Assembly (NCBI GenBank): GCA_021783135.1
Contig: JAJXUE010000009.1
Location: forward strand, 1 to 64,000
Origin: Bacillota bacterium
GTDB lineage: Bacteria > Bacillota > Desulfitobacteriia > Desulfitobacteriales > JAJXUE01
Direction of reading: 5' to 3'
Length of the DNA: 64,000 bases
Below are positions 7,897 through 17,930 of the stretch, in pieces (position 1 is the first letter of the stretch; each line of letters opens with the position of its first letter). The notes beneath the pieces are model-generated. The model was not told the origin of the DNA, did no database searches, and worked only from the letters and a program-made list of their open reading frames with translations. The position numbers and the translations under genes are program-made.

Positions 7897-8364
7897 ATGA
7901 GTAGTTTAGTTGAAAAAATTGAACGGTATATTAAACAGGTCCTGAATGAAAATCCCCATGGTTTTATAATAATACAACGGAGTGATTTGGCATCTCAGTT
8001 CGAGTGTGCCCCTTCACAAATTAACTATGTGCTAAGTACCAGGTTCTCAGTGGAACAAGGTTATGTGATAGAAAGTCGCAGGGGTGGCGGCGGGTATTTG
8101 CGCATTATAAAACTTGGCATCGACATCAGAGATTATTTGGATAATATGTTAGGACAGTTGATTGGGGCACAGTTGTCGCAGCCGGCGGCAGAAGGCCTGC
8201 TAAAAAGACTGCACGAAGAGGATTTGCTCAGTAGGCGGGAGGTAATGCTGCTGCGAGCAATGCTTGACAAGGAGACCATTGAGTTGGCTGTTCCAGAACG
8301 GGATCAGTTACGAGCTAGATTGATGGCAGCACTACTGCGAACTCTAGCCAGGAAGGATTTTTAA
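7897..8364 (+). CDS. ctsR: Transcriptional repressor CtsR (class III heat-shock)
   Basis: CtsR represses clp genes until heat or protein stress inactivates it, in part through the McsA/McsB pair encoded next door. The protein (about 155 aa) has the family's winged-helix start (EKIERYIKQVL, LASQFECAPSQINYVLSTRF) and the glycine-rich wing ESRRGGGGYLRI, with a C-terminal helical domain. The ATG at 7897 is preferred because AGGATG lies 7 nt upstream; an in-frame ATG at 7888 overlaps the operator and has no SD. It is the first gene of ctsR-mcsA-mcsB-clpC. Confidence 0.96.
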   Translation: MSSLVEKIERYIKQVLNENPHGFIIIQRSDLASQFECAPSQINYVLSTRFSVEQGYVIESRRGGGGYLRIIKLGIDIRDYLDNMLGQLIGAQLSQPAAEGLLKRLHEEDLLSRREVMLLRAMLDKETIELAVPERDQLRARLMAALLRTLARKDF

Positions 8365-8379
8365 AGGGGGGGTTACCAC

Positions 8380-8892
8380 ATGTATTGTGAAGAATGCAAA
8401 CGCAAACCGGCAACGGTACACGTTACTAAAATTATTGACGGCAAGAAACACGAAAGTCACCTGTGCGCAACATGTGCGCAAAAGGATCAGATGGATGTAG
8501 GTGTTCAGCCTAGCTTTGCCATACCAAATTTTTTGGCTGCCCTTTTTAATTTAAATCCAGAAATTGCAGCCCCGTTTGTTCCAGATAATGCGGATGACAC
8601 TTGTAAAAAATGCGGTGTTAGTTTTAACAAGATCACGCAGACCGGACGTTTGGGGTGTAATCAGTGTTATCAAGAATTTTCGGATAGACTTGAACCGTTA
8701 TTGCGGAGAATTCACGGTAGTGGACAACATCTTGGTAAAGTGCCGCAGAGACGAGGCGGACTAATTCGGCAAAAACATGAAATTTCTCAGCTGCGCGTAA
8801 ATTTGCAGCAATTTGTTGCACGTGAGGAATTTGAACAGGCCGCAGTAATTCGCGATGAAATTCGTAAGCTGGAACAGGGCTTGGAGGGTTAG
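8380..8892 (+). CDS. mcsA: McsA, zinc-binding activator of protein arginine kinase
   Basis: McsA binds McsB, activates its arginine kinase activity and protects CtsR. The 170-aa protein carries two zinc-finger pairs, C3/C6 with C29/C32 and a second CKKC...CNQC set near the middle, followed by a C-terminal UVR motif (LQQFVAREEFEQAAVIRDEIRKLE split over residues about 140-165). SD AAGGGGGGG precedes the ATG. It lies 15 bp after ctsR and 2 bp before mcsB. Confidence 0.96.
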   Translation: MYCEECKRKPATVHVTKIIDGKKHESHLCATCAQKDQMDVGVQPSFAIPNFLAALFNLNPEIAAPFVPDNADDTCKKCGVSFNKITQTGRLGCNQCYQEFSDRLEPLLRRIHGSGQHLGKVPQRRGGLIRQKHEISQLRVNLQQFVAREEFEQAAVIRDEIRKLEQGLEG

Positions 8893-8894
8893 CC

Positions 8895-9968
8895 ATGAGC
8901 ATTGAATCGATTATCCAAAAAACTGTCAGCCATTGGATGCAAGCTAGTGGACGCCTTAATGATGTCGTAATAAGCAGCCGTATCCGTTTGGCCCGCAATT
9001 TGGAGGGCTATCCCTTTCCGCTAGAGTTGTCAGAGAGCCAGGCACTCGAGTTAATCAATCAAGTCAAGGAAGCAGTAGCAAAGGCTCCTGACGGACCATT
9101 CGAGTATGTTTCTTTGAGTGAAATTTCCCCGTTGGAACGCCACGTGTTAGTTGAAAAGCATTTAGTTAGTCCGCAATATGTGGAAAATCCGATGGGGCGC
9201 GGAGTTGCAATCAATGACGATCAGTCCATAAGCATTATGGTTAATGAAGAAGATCATTTGCGTATTCAGTGTTTCCTGCCCGGGTTTAATTTGGAAGAAG
9301 CCTGGGATTGTGCTGCCAAGGTAGATGATCTATTGGAAGCAAGTCTGGATATTGCCTTTGACGAAAAAATAGGTTTTCTTACGGCTTGTCCAACAAATGT
9401 GGGTACTGGGCTTAGGGCATCAGCGATGGTGCATTTACCTGCGCTAGTAATGACCAATCAGGTGAATAGGGTCCTTGGTTCCCTGCCCCAGTTAGGCTTA
9501 ACGGTCAGGGGTCTTTTCGGCGAAGGTTCAGATGCAATGGGAAACTTATTTCAAATTTCGAACCAGGTAACTTTAGGTAAGACAGAAGAGGATATTCTGG
9601 CGAATTTGTCCGCAGTAACGAGCCAAATTGTCGATAAAGAACGTGAGGCTAGGCAATCTCTTAGTGAAGGTGCTAAAGAGCAACTTGAAGATAGGGTGTG
9701 GCGGGCTTACGGGTTATTAACTAATGCTAGGCTTATTCCTGGGCAAGAGGCCCTAAAGTTATTGTCTGACGTGCGTTTAGGTGCAGATTTAGGTTTTATA
9801 TCTAATCTTGAACTTGAAGTTTTTAATGAATTAATTGTTAGTACCGGACCTGCTCATCTCCAGTATTTTGCAGGTCAAGAAATAAACTCAATGGCTCGAG
9901 CCGGGCAGCGGGCGATATTAATACGTTCGCGCTTAATCAATGCTGATAGGGAGGAACAACGATGTTAG
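8895..9968 (+). CDS. mcsB: Protein arginine kinase McsB
   Basis: McsB phosphorylates arginine residues on misfolded proteins and CtsR, tagging substrates for ClpC-ClpP. The 357-aa sequence is of phosphagen-kinase type: the ATP-site motif [16 protein letters not shown] near residue 28, the region [18 protein letters not shown] near 162-180, and the LGKTEEDI segment. Length equals the family norm. The ATG lies 2 bp after mcsA; the 3' end overlaps clpC by 7 bp, indicating tight translational coupling. Confidence 0.96.
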   Translation: MSIESIIQKTVSHWMQASGRLNDVVISSRIRLARNLEGYPFPLELSESQALELINQVKEAVAKAPDGPFEYVSLSEISPLERHVLVEKHLVSPQYVENPMGRGVAINDDQSISIMVNEEDHLRIQCFLPGFNLEEAWDCAAKVDDLLEASLDIAFDEKIGFLTACPTNVGTGLRASAMVHLPALVMTNQVNRVLGSLPQLGLTVRGLFGEGSDAMGNLFQISNQVTLGKTEEDILANLSAVTSQIVDKEREARQSLSEGAKEQLEDRVWRAYGLLTNARLIPGQEALKLLSDVRLGADLGFISNLELEVFNELIVSTGPAHLQYFAGQEINSMARAGQRAILIRSRLINADREEQRC

Positions 9969-12391
9969 GGAGATTTACGGAAAAGGCACAAAAAGTATTA
10001 TTGCTGGCTAAAGAGGAGGCGCTAGCCTTAAACCACCCTGCTGTAGGTACAGAACACCTATTGTTGGGGCTGATACGTGAAGGAGAAGGTATCGCTGCTA
10101 AAGCCTTACAAGGATTGGGAATAGATTTAGACAGTGTGCGAAGTCAGGTGGAAAACATTCTCGGTAAAGGCTCAGATCAAGTTGGGGGCGAGGTTGGGTT
10201 CACACCACGAGCTAAGAAAGTACTGGAGTTAGCCAATGAAGAAGGGCGACGCCAAGGTGTTAATTATGTCGGTACGGAGCATATCCTACTTGGATTAATT
10301 CGTGAAGGCGAAGGTGTAGCCGCGCGTGTTTTAGCTAACATGAATGTAAATGCAGATAAAGTTATCCGTCAGGTGATGTTTTTGCTGGGAGAAGGTACAA
10401 GTATGCCTGGCGGAACAGGCAGTGAAGCTAAACAAACCAGTGCTTCTAAAACACCTACTTTAAATGAATTTGGACGTGATTTAACAAAATTTGCGCGTGA
10501 GGGCAAGCTGGACCCTGTAATCGGTCGAGCAAATGAAATTGAACGGGTAATTCAAATTCTGAGTCGCAGAACCAAAAACAACCCTGTATTAATTGGAGAG
10601 CCCGGAGTCGGTAAAACTGCTATAGCTGAAGGTTTGGCCCAACGTATCGTAGAAAATAAGGTTCCGGAAACTTTAACGGAAAAAAGGGTAATTACTCTGG
10701 ACATATCTTCCGTCCTGGCTGGGTCAAAATACAGGGGAGAGTTTGAAGAAAGGCTTAAAAAGGTTCTGGAAGAGATTAGGGCAAGTGGTAATATCATCTT
10801 GTTCATTGATGAGCTGCATACTCTGATAGGGGCCGGTGCGGCGGAAGGGGCAATTGATGCAGCTAACATCCTCAAGCCTGCTTTAGCCAGGGGGGAACTA
10901 CAATGTGTAGGTGCCACCACTTTGGATGAGTACCGCAAATATATCGAACGAGACGCAGCCTTGGAACGACGCTTTCAACCGATTAATGTGGGTGAACCAA
11001 CAATTGAAGAGGCCGTTGCAATTCTAAAAGGCTTGCGAGACCGCTATGAAGCGCATCATAGAGTCAAGATTACCGATGAGGCGATTAAAGCGGCAGTGAC
11101 CTTATCAGATCGATACATTTCAGATCGCTTTATGCCGGACAAGGCCATTGACTTGATCGATGAGGCTGCTTCCCGCGTGCGACTCCAGTCCTTCACAGCA
11201 CCACCAAACCTTAAGGAACTTGAAGCCGAAATGGAGAATCAGCGTAAGGAAAAAGAGGCTGCTGTACTAAGTCAAGATTTTGAAACTGCAGCACATTTTC
11301 GAGATGAAGAACATAAAATCAAATTGCGTTTGGAAGAGCTAAAGTCAGAATGGCAAAATGAGCGTAGGCTAGAAAACTCAGTAGTGACGGAGGAAGATAT
11401 AGCCCACATCGTTGCCAGTTGGACCGGTATTCCTGTTAAAAAGTTAGCAGAGGAGGAGAGCGAGCGCCTGCTCAACATGGAAGAAGTATTGCATCGCCGG
11501 GTTATTGGACAAAGTGATGCTGTTACTGCTGTTGCTAAGGCCGTCCGCAGGGCCAGAGCGGGCCTGAAGGATCCCAAACGCCCAATCGGTTCCTTTATCT
11601 TTATGGGGCCAACGGGGGTTGGCAAAACAGAATTGGCGCGCGCTTTGGCAGAGGCCTTATTTGGTGATGAGGATGCTACAATTCGTATTGACATGTCAGA
11701 GTATATGGAAAAACACGCAGTTTCGCGTTTGGTAGGAGCCCCTCCAGGCTATATCGGGCATGATGAGGGTGGACAGTTGACTGAAGCGGTGCGCAGAAAA
11801 CCATATGCTGTAGTGTTGCTGGATGAGATTGAAAAGGCTCATCCGGAGGTGTTTAACATCCTACTGCAGGTACTTGAGGACGGTCGTCTTACAGATACCA
11901 AAGGACGCACCGTGGACTTCCGTAATACCGTAATCATTATGACATCCAATGTAGGCGCTAATTTAATCAAAAAAGAAGCGTCAATGGGATTCATCAAAAA
12001 AGATTCGGCTGAAGACGATTATCAAGCAATGAAACAACGTGTAATGGAAGAACTCAAGAAATCTTTTCGACCCGAGTTCCTTAATCGGGTTGATGAATTG
12101 ATTGTGTTTCATTCGCTGAATAAGGAGCATATGCAAGAGATAGTTACCCTTATGCTGGACTCCTTGGCCAAGCGAGTAAGAGAACAGGATTTAATTTTAC
12201 AAGTAACTGATGCTGCCAAAGGTTTGATTGCAGACAAGGGATATGACCAGGTGTACGGCGCTAGACCACTGCGTAGGGCTATCCAGAACCTTATCGAAGA
12301 CCCTTTGGCGGAAGAAATGCTTAAAGGCCGCTTTAAATCGGGCGGAGATGTTACAGTGGATGTAGACGAAGGTAAAATAGTTTTAAAATAA
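9962..12391 (+). CDS. clpC: ATP-dependent Clp protease ATP-binding subunit ClpC
   Basis: ClpC is the Hsp100 unfoldase that feeds arginine-phosphorylated or adaptor-bound proteins to ClpP. In 809 residues it shows two N-terminal Clp repeats ([15 protein letters not shown] and [15 protein letters not shown]), AAA-1 Walker [10 protein letters not shown] near 213, a central UVR/coiled-coil segment near 415-460, AAA-2 Walker [10 protein letters not shown] near 549 and the C-terminal D2 small domain. It starts with ATG inside the mcsB end and closes the operon before a strong hairpin. Confidence 0.98.
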   Translation: MLGRFTEKAQKVLLLAKEEALALNHPAVGTEHLLLGLIREGEGIAAKALQGLGIDLDSVRSQVENILGKGSDQVGGEVGFTPRAKKVLELANEEGRRQGVNYVGTEHILLGLIREGEGVAARVLANMNVNADKVIRQVMFLLGEGTSMPGGTGSEAKQTSASKTPTLNEFGRDLTKFAREGKLDPVIGRANEIERVIQILSRRTKNNPVLIGEPGVGKTAIAEGLAQRIVENKVPETLTEKRVITLDISSVLAGSKYRGEFEERLKKVLEEIRASGNIILFIDELHTLIGAGAAEGAIDAANILKPALARGELQCVGATTLDEYRKYIERDAALERRFQPINVGEPTIEEAVAILKGLRDRYEAHHRVKITDEAIKAAVTLSDRYISDRFMPDKAIDLIDEAASRVRLQSFTAPPNLKELEAEMENQRKEKEAAVLSQDFETAAHFRDEEHKIKLRLEELKSEWQNERRLENSVVTEEDIAHIVASWTGIPVKKLAEEESERLLNMEEVLHRRVIGQSDAVTAVAKAVRRARAGLKDPKRPIGSFIFMGPTGVGKTELARALAEALFGDEDATIRIDMSEYMEKHAVSRLVGAPPGYIGHDEGGQLTEAVRRKPYAVVLLDEIEKAHPEVFNILLQVLEDGRLTDTKGRTVDFRNTVIIMTSNVGANLIKKEASMGFIKKDSAEDDYQAMKQRVMEELKKSFRPEFLNRVDELIVFHSLNKEHMQEIVTLMLDSLAKRVREQDLILQVTDAAKGLIADKGYDQVYGARPLRRAIQNLIEDPLAEEMLKGRFKSGGDVTVDVDEGKIVLK

Positions 12392-12428
12392 GTAAAGCAG
12401 GCTGCTCAGGCAGCCTGCTTTACTTATT
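12387..12428. terminator. Terminator after clpC
   Basis: A perfect 19-bp stem (12387-12405 with 12410-12428) around a TCAG loop. It contains the clpC stop codon in its 5' arm. The downstream side is T-rich inside the stem rather than after it. Confidence 0.85.
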
Positions 12429-12463
12429 CGATTCAAAACCTCGGAAACCATTGTTCCTGCTTA

Positions 12464-12472
12464 TGGTATAAT
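12464..12472 (+). promoter_or_regulatory. Extended -10 promoter of radA
   Basis: TGGTATAAT at 12464-12472 is a perfect extended -10 (TGn plus TATAAT). No good -35 is visible, which is common for extended -10 promoters. It lies about 37 bp before the radA start. Confidence 0.6.
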
Positions 12473-12508
12473 TATTGACGTAAAGTTATAGTCTTAGAGG
12501 AGAAATCG

Positions 12509-13858
12509 ATGGCAAAAACTAAGAGTCATTTTATTTGCCAACATTGTGGCCAGGAGTCACTTAAATGGTTGGGTCGTTGTCCGGGGTGTGAAAGTTGGAA
12601 TAGTTTTGTTGAAGAAATTGTGCGCGAGGCTGTTCAATCAAGTGGTGTAGCGAACAGCCCGGTTTTGTTAAATTCTATCGCACTGACAGACGAAGCCAGA
12701 ACTTCCACCGGGAGTTTTGAGCTGGATCGTGTTCTCGGGGGAGGTATAGTAAAGGGGTCCTTAGTTCTTATTGGTGGTGACCCCGGTATTGGTAAATCGA
12801 CCTTATTGCTCCAGATGGTTGATAGTGCCAGTAGGAATGATTTAGTGCTTTACGTATCGGGTGAGGAGTCAGTTAATCAAATTAAGCTGAGGGCAGATCG
12901 ATTAAACATTAGTGGCGGCAAACTATTTTTGCTTTCCGAGACAAATCTTACGCACATAGCAGACATAATAAATCAAATTAAACCTAAACTGGTAATAGTT
13001 GATTCGATTCAAACTGTGTACTGTGAAGATGTACAATCAGCCCCTGGAAGTGTTTCACAGGTAAGGGAATGCGCATCACGCCTAATGCGTATGGCTAAAG
13101 AAAGTGAAATCCCGGTATTTTTAGTCGGACATGTAACCAAGGAGGGTGCATTGGCAGGACCACGGGTTTTGGAACATATGGTAGATACAGTTTTGTACTT
13201 CGAAGGAGACAGAAATCATACTTATCGAATATTACGCAGCGTAAAAAATAGGTTTGGAGCGACTAACGAGATAGGAGTATTCGCGATGGGGGGGAACGGA
13301 TTAAAAGAGATTGCGAACCCCTCAGAACTGTTCATGTCAATGCGTTCAGGCGGTACAGCAGGTGCAGTGTCAACTTGCACCATGGAGGGCACTCGTCCCC
13401 TGGTGGTAGAGGTTCAATCGCTAGTGAGTTCGGCGACATTCGGTACGCCGCGGAGGATGGCGACGGGAGTGGATTACAATCGGGTATCCATGTTGTTGGC
13501 CGTATTGGACAAAAGGGTAGGTTTGCATCTTAGTCAGCATGATGTTTTCGCCAATCTAGCGGGTGGTTTTAGAGTTGAGGAACCAGCTATCGACCTGGCA
13601 CTGATCGCCGCAATCGCCTCCAGTTTTCGGGACAAATCCATTCTGCCGGGCAAAATTCTTATTGGTGAAATAGGTTTGACGGGAGAGGTAAGAGGAGTAT
13701 CGCAAATCGAAACCAGGGTTAAAGAGGCGTTTAAATTGGGGTTTACGCAATGTATAGTGCCTAAATCTAATCTTGAGCAATTGAGTAGCATACCGAAACA
13801 TGCCTTAATTGGAGTCACTAATGTACAGCAGGCTTTAGCAACAGCGCTGGAGGGTTAA
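12509..13858 (+). CDS. radA: DNA repair protein RadA
   Basis: RadA is a RecA-like ATPase that aids branch migration in recombinational repair. The 449-aa protein begins with a C4 zinc finger (C10, C13, C24, C27), then the ATPase core with Walker A GGDPGIGKST near residue 89, the RadA-specific KNRFG motif near 246, and a C-terminal Lon-protease-like domain (GGFRVEEPAIDLALIAA, ending near 440). SD AGAGGAG lies before the ATG. It is followed after 2 bp by disA, the common Firmicute arrangement for genome-integrity functions. Confidence 0.97.
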   Translation: MAKTKSHFICQHCGQESLKWLGRCPGCESWNSFVEEIVREAVQSSGVANSPVLLNSIALTDEARTSTGSFELDRVLGGGIVKGSLVLIGGDPGIGKSTLLLQMVDSASRNDLVLYVSGEESVNQIKLRADRLNISGGKLFLLSETNLTHIADIINQIKPKLVIVDSIQTVYCEDVQSAPGSVSQVRECASRLMRMAKESEIPVFLVGHVTKEGALAGPRVLEHMVDTVLYFEGDRNHTYRILRSVKNRFGATNEIGVFAMGGNGLKEIANPSELFMSMRSGGTAGAVSTCTMEGTRPLVVEVQSLVSSATFGTPRRMATGVDYNRVSMLLAVLDKRVGLHLSQHDVFANLAGGFRVEEPAIDLALIAAIASSFRDKSILPGKILIGEIGLTGEVRGVSQIETRVKEAFKLGFTQCIVPKSNLEQLSSIPKHALIGVTNVQQALATALEG

Positions 13859-13860
13859 GC

Positions 13861-14928
13861 GTGAAGGATTTTAGAGAAAAATTTAACAACTGCTTACGGA
13901 TGGTTGCGCCGGGTACTCCCTTGCGGGAGGGCCTGGAAAATATTTTGCGTGCCAAAACCGGGGCCTTAATTGTACTGGCGACCACGCCTGAGGTGATGGA
14001 GTTGGTAGAGGGAGGGTTCAATTTGGACTCAGAATACAGCCCTTCGGCTCTTTATGAATTAGCCAAAATGGACGGTGCCATTGTTTTATCGGCTAACGGT
14101 AAAAAAATTGTTAAAGCCAATGCACAATTAATACCAAGTTCGACCATGCAGTCTTCGGAAACCGGCATAAGACACCGTACGGCGGAGCGGGTTGCTAAGC
14201 AGACCGGAGAAATGGTAATAAGCATTTCTCAACGTCGCAATGTAATAACTTTGTATTTAGGTGTCTATAAATACCTATTACGAGATCTTGGCGTGATTTT
14301 GAATAAAGCCAACCAGGCCCTACAGACTTTAGAAAAATATAAAACCGTTTTGGATAAAGCTATTGAGCAGCTTAATGCGCTGGAGTTCCAAGGTATTGTC
14401 ACTGTTTTCGACGTTGCGCGGGCAATCCAACGCACGGAAATGGTCATGCGCGTTAGCGGCGAAATAGAGGAATATATTTTGGAGTTGGGGTGTGAAGGAC
14501 GGTTAGTTAGTATGCAACTGGAAGAACTTGTCGCGGGTGTGGAAAACGAAGGTCTGTTGATACTGCAGGACTATCACGCCTTAGACTTGGAAAAGGCGGT
14601 AAATGACATATCTGAATCGATTAAGGAATGGTTCAACGAGGAGTTTCTTGATCTTCTCAATATTAGCCGTGTACTTGGGTACGGAACGACCTTAAGCGTA
14701 CTGGATTTACTGATTCCGCCGCGCGGGTACCGGCTATTGCAAAAAATTCCGCGGTTGCCGCTTCCGGTAATTGATAATCTTGTTAAGACATTTGGCGGGT
14801 TAGAAAAGATTCTCACAGCAAGCATGGAAGAACTTGATGAGGTCGAGGGTATTGGTGAGGTCAGAGCTAGAACTATTAAAGACGGATTACGCCGACTGCG
14901 TGAGCAAACTTTTCTCAGCGGCAGTTAA
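13861..14928 (+). CDS. disA: DNA integrity scanning diadenylate cyclase DisA
   Basis: DisA makes cyclic di-AMP from two ATP and is inhibited by branched DNA. The 355-aa protein has the DAC-domain motifs DGA (residues 71-73, MDGAIVLS) and RHRTAE (near 103-108), a long coiled linker around 150-280 and a C-terminal helix-hairpin-helix domain (EELDEVEGIGEVRARTI). GTG start 2 bp after radA. It converges on a minus-strand gene across a shared hairpin. Confidence 0.97.
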   Translation: MKDFREKFNNCLRMVAPGTPLREGLENILRAKTGALIVLATTPEVMELVEGGFNLDSEYSPSALYELAKMDGAIVLSANGKKIVKANAQLIPSSTMQSSETGIRHRTAERVAKQTGEMVISISQRRNVITLYLGVYKYLLRDLGVILNKANQALQTLEKYKTVLDKAIEQLNALEFQGIVTVFDVARAIQRTEMVMRVSGEIEEYILELGCEGRLVSMQLEELVAGVENEGLLILQDYHALDLEKAVNDISESIKEWFNEEFLDLLNISRVLGYGTTLSVLDLLIPPRGYRLLQKIPRLPLPVIDNLVKTFGGLEKILTASMEELDEVEGIGEVRARTIKDGLRRLREQTFLSGS

Positions 14929-14957
14929 AAAATGCTTGAGTTAGTGATATCAAGAAA

Positions 14958-14984
14958 AAAAGCAAGTCTCAACGACTTGCTTTT
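14958..14984. terminator. Bidirectional terminator between disA and the MazG-like gene
   Basis: AAAAGCAAGTC (14958-14968) pairs with GACTTGCTTTT (14974-14984). Flanking A and T runs make it usable on both strands, for disA and for the convergent gene ending at 14998. Confidence 0.87.
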
Positions 14985-14997
14985 AACAATCATGACT

Positions 14998-15393
14998 TTA
15001 GGTGAAATTGAATAACCTTAAGGTAGAGATCTTTTTGTGCTCTTTCAAAAGTACATCATACATATTTATATCAAGAGCATTACATAAAGCTGCAAGGTAG
15101 AAAAGGCTTTTACCCAATTCTTCCTCCGTAGTTTCCTTGCAATTTTGGCAAAGGTGTCCGGACAAATGGGTGTTGAGTAACTGCTTTAGGTCTTGTAGTT
15201 CGGCTTCTTCCGGTATTTCCTGCTTGGAGGCATTAATTTGTACACACCCACATCTAGTTACGGCCTTTGCCACCGCGCGGTTTACCCTCGCGGCACTCTC
15301 CTGAGATTTGGAAAGGATATCTAAAATGCTTTGATGGCGGATTAATAATTCGCCAACCGTGTTCTGAAACTCATCACAGAGTAAATCTTTCAT
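14998..15393 (-). CDS. Conserved hypothetical protein, MazG-like C-terminal helix
   Basis: A 131-aa predicted helical, soluble protein with no signal peptide or membrane segment. Its C-terminal part, EEELGKSLFYLAALCNALDI followed by a KKISTL tail, resembles the second metal-site helix of MazG-type nucleotide pyrophosphohydrolases, with Lys where the metal-binding Asp would be expected. Cysteines are prominent: C6, a CGC pair near residue 49 and CQNC near 82-85. It has its own strong promoter and convergent neighbours, so it is a stand-alone gene. Function unknown; a role beside DisA and nucleotide housekeeping is only a guess. Confidence 0.75.
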   Translation of the reverse strand: MKDLLCDEFQNTVGELLIRHQSILDILSKSQESAARVNRAVAKAVTRCGCVQINASKQEIPEEAELQDLKQLLNTHLSGHLCQNCKETTEEELGKSLFYLAALCNALDINMYDVLLKEHKKISTLRLFNFT

Positions 15394-15429
15394 GTGCAGG
15401 AGTCACCCTTTCACCCAGAAGTTGCCCTT

Positions 15430-15459
15430 ATTATATCTATTGGCAAGCCTGGTTGTCAA
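15430..15459 (-). promoter_or_regulatory. Promoter of the MazG-like gene
   Basis: Minus strand: TTGACA (15459-15454), 18 bp, TATAAT (15435-15430). Both hexamers are perfect. It lies about 35 bp upstream of the ATG at 15393. Confidence 0.8.
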
Positions 15460-15500
15460 TCAAAGCCTATGAGGCAGTTGCGCCTGAACGGAGGAATAAG

Positions 15501-15977
15501 ATGTTCAAGGTAGGGGACAAGGTTGTTTATCCCATGCATGGTGCGGGGGTAATAGAGGCGATTGAAGAGAAAGAAGTCCTGGGACAAAACAGAAAGTATT
15601 ATGTTTTGCGCCTCCCTTTAGGGGATATGAAGATTATGGTTCCGATAGCCAGTGTCCACGAGATTGGGCTGCGACAGGTGATTGACGGTTGTAGTGTGGA
15701 ACGAGTCTTATCTATACTCGGTGACCGGTCCAATACTATGACCGCGAGTTGGAACAGGCGCTACCGAGCAAACTTGGAAAAAATGCGCAGCGGCAATATT
15801 TTTGAAGTAGCGGAAGTTGTAAAAAATTTAGTGCTGCGGGAACGCGAGAAGGGTCTTTCCACAGGGGAAAGAAAAATGTTGGAGAGCGCCAGGCAGATAT
15901 TAGTTAGTGAACTGGTTTTGGCAGGGAACCGACTGGAAGAAGACGTGGTTAATTTAATTCAAGGCATATTAGTTTAA
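15501..15977 (+). CDS. CarD/CdnL-type RNA polymerase-binding regulator
   Basis: The 158-aa protein begins MFKVGDKVVYPMHGAGVIEA, the RNA-polymerase-interacting domain shared by CarD/CdnL and the Mfd RID. A helical C-terminal DNA-binding half (about 75-158) follows. Such proteins stabilise open complexes at rRNA and other promoters. The ATG at 15501 has a strong GGAGG SD; the frame stays open upstream to 15267 over the divergent gene but those codons look non-coding. A hairpin terminator follows. Confidence 0.93.
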   Translation: MFKVGDKVVYPMHGAGVIEAIEEKEVLGQNRKYYVLRLPLGDMKIMVPIASVHEIGLRQVIDGCSVERVLSILGDRSNTMTASWNRRYRANLEKMRSGNIFEVAEVVKNLVLREREKGLSTGERKMLESARQILVSELVLAGNRLEEDVVNLIQGILV

Positions 15978-15978
15978 G

Positions 15979-16001
15979 AAGCCATAAAGGCTTTTTTTTT
16001 T
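15979..16001 (+). terminator. Terminator after the CarD-type gene
   Basis: A short stem AAGCC/GGCTT (15979-15983 with 15989-15993) is followed by a run of about nine T. Short stem, strong T-tract. Confidence 0.75.
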
Positions 16002-16017
16002 GCCAATGTCGGCTTCC

Positions 16018-16047
16018 TTGAAAAAATATAATATGGTATCGTATAAT
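16018..16047 (+). promoter_or_regulatory. Promoter of the PIN/TRAM gene and isoprenoid genes
   Basis: TTGAAA (16018-16023), 18 bp, TATAAT (16042-16047), about 44 bp before the start codon at 16091. Confidence 0.75.
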
Positions 16048-16090
16048 GTACGAGTAAGCAAGTAAAAATATAGGCAAAGGGGGTGAAGAG

Positions 16091-17233
16091 ATGATACGCA
16101 GGGTTGTTCGCGGAATCATCACAGTATTGTTTGTTGCGGCTGGATTTTCGTTAGCCTATATTATCCTTCAGGCTATGTCTGCGGCAAACTTCAGCTACAA
16201 TTTTATTAGCTGGCCTTATACTCAAAAACTTTATGTTGTTGGTTCGGGTGTGGCTGCGGGAGCTATCGGGTTTATATTGGCACCGTTGTTGATGAACCTG
16301 TCTTTGAAAATTACCCGCTGGTTTGAAGCCAGACTACAAAAAATGCCTACGAATGACTTGGTCAGCGGGGCAATCGGTCTTATTATTGCACTAATTATTT
16401 CTACTTTGGTGAGCACAGTGCTTTCTAAAGTACCGGCCGTAGGGACATTGTTATCTATACTGTTGATTATTTTCATGGGTTATCTGGGAGTTAGTCTTGG
16501 CACGAAGCGAAAGGAAGATGTCTTTGCAATATTTGCGCTTCTGCCACGTTTTGGTAAAGAACGTACCGGCAAAGCAGAACCTAAAGGCAGTAGTTTTAAA
16601 GTGCTAGATACCAGTGTCATAATTGACGGAAGAATTGCCGACATTGTCAATACAGGCTTTGTTGAAGGCACGTTATTAATTCCGGGGTTTGTGTTAGAAG
16701 AATTACGTCACATTGCTGACTCCTCCGATTTGTCAAAACGCAACCGTGGTCGCAGGGGTTTGGATATACTCAACAAAATTTCCAAGGAATCACAAATCAA
16801 GGTACAAATTCATGAACAGGATTTTGAGGATATTGCCGAGGTAGACAGTAAATTGGTGCGTTTAGCTCAGGTAATGGGGGCTATGATTCTCACCAATGAC
16901 TATAATTTAAACAAGGTTGCTGAATTTCAGGGTGTCAAGGTCCTTAACATTAATGAACTGGCAAATGCAGTTAAGCCTGTTGTGCTGCCGGGTGAGGAAA
17001 TGATAGTTCAGGTGTTAAAGGACGGCAAAGAGATGGGACAAGGTGTCGCTTATCTTGATGATGGTACTATGATCGTGGTTGACGGAGGTAAGCGATATAT
17101 AGGTCAAACCCTAACTGTTCTGGTAACCAGTGTTTTGCAGACTGCCGCAGGAAGAATGATTTTTGCTAAACCTAAAAATGCCGAAAAAAAGTTGGGACCG
17201 CACCAGTTGAGTGAGGTGAACATTATTGGATAG
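16091..17233 (+). CDS. PIN/TRAM-domain membrane protein (YacL family)
   Basis: The 380-aa protein has about four N-terminal membrane helices (residues 5-140), then a PIN ribonuclease-like domain starting at [17 protein letters not shown] near 172 with conserved acidic residues, and a C-terminal TRAM RNA-binding domain (about 300-365, [16 protein letters not shown]). The family's role is not settled; a membrane-tethered nuclease is suggested by its domains. SD GGGGGTGAAG. It precedes ispD and overlaps it by 8 bp, as in many Firmicutes. Confidence 0.93.
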   Translation: MIRRVVRGIITVLFVAAGFSLAYIILQAMSAANFSYNFISWPYTQKLYVVGSGVAAGAIGFILAPLLMNLSLKITRWFEARLQKMPTNDLVSGAIGLIIALIISTLVSTVLSKVPAVGTLLSILLIIFMGYLGVSLGTKRKEDVFAIFALLPRFGKERTGKAEPKGSSFKVLDTSVIIDGRIADIVNTGFVEGTLLIPGFVLEELRHIADSSDLSKRNRGRRGLDILNKISKESQIKVQIHEQDFEDIAEVDSKLVRLAQVMGAMILTNDYNLNKVAEFQGVKVLNINELANAVKPVVLPGEEMIVQVLKDGKEMGQGVAYLDDGTMIVVDGGKRYIGQTLTVLVTSVLQTAAGRMIFAKPKNAEKKLGPHQLSEVNIIG

Positions 17234-17930
17234 GGTTGCGGCAATAGTGCCAGCTGCCGGACAGGGCAAACGCATGGGGCTTGAGGGCAATAAACTTTTT
17301 TTATCCCTTTTGGACAAGCCTGTGTTGGCGCATACATTAGCAATCCTGCAGGATTGTGATCTGCTGGACGAAGTGGTTGTTGTTGCAGCTATAGACGAAG
17401 TTTCGGTTATACGGGACCAGATAGTTAATCGGTATAAATTTTCCAAAGTCAGTCAGATCGTTCAGGGAGGCAAAGAACGTCAGGACTCTGTGAGAGCAGG
17501 ATTGGCAGTTTTAGATGACTCCTGTAAATGGGTGGTCGTGCACGATGGTGCCCGACCTCTTTTACTTTCGTCTGAACTGGTAAAAATTATTAAAAAAGCT
17601 CAGTCTTTGGGAAATGTCATTGCGGCAGTTCCTGTCAAAGATACGATTAAACAAATTAATGCGCAGGGTCGCGTTGAGACAACTCTACTAAGGGATTCTC
17701 TTTGGGCCGTCCAAACTCCGCAGGTATTCTCTTATGCAAAGTTGCAAGAGGCTCATATGAAAGCCCATGCAGAAGGTTTTGCCGGGACTGATGATGCCTC
17801 GCTCATGGAGTGGATGGGATTCCCGGTATATGTAGTTAATGGTAACTACGACAATCTGAAGATAACGACTATGGACGATGTGGATGTGGCATGTGCTATC
17901 CTAAAAAGGAGAGAAACCATTTGCGAATAG
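17226..17930 (+). CDS. ispD: 2-C-methyl-D-erythritol 4-phosphate cytidylyltransferase
   Basis: IspD joins CTP to MEP to form CDP-ME, the third step of the non-mevalonate isoprenoid pathway. The 234-aa product has the nucleotidyltransferase loop [13 protein letters not shown] at its start, VHDGARPLL near 104, and the AVPVKDTIK segment near 135. TTG start with GAGGTG upstream. It overlaps the PIN/TRAM gene by 8 bp and ispF by 10 bp, so the pathway genes are translationally coupled. Confidence 0.96.
   Translation: MDRVAAIVPAAGQGKRMGLEGNKLFLSLLDKPVLAHTLAILQDCDLLDEVVVVAAIDEVSVIRDQIVNRYKFSKVSQIVQGGKERQDSVRAGLAVLDDSCKWVVVHDGARPLLLSSELVKIIKKAQSLGNVIAAVPVKDTIKQINAQGRVETTLLRDSLWAVQTPQVFSYAKLQEAHMKAHAEGFAGTDDASLMEWMGFPVYVVNGNYDNLKITTMDDVDVACAILKRRETICE

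Noticed and set aside
10552-11694. Long open frames opposite clpC
   Set aside because: They are antisense shadows of a well-conserved gene, with no SD or family resemblance.
15267-15500. N-terminal extension of the CarD-type protein
   Set aside because: It overlaps the start and promoter of the divergent gene; a strong SD and the family start at 15501 fix the gene.
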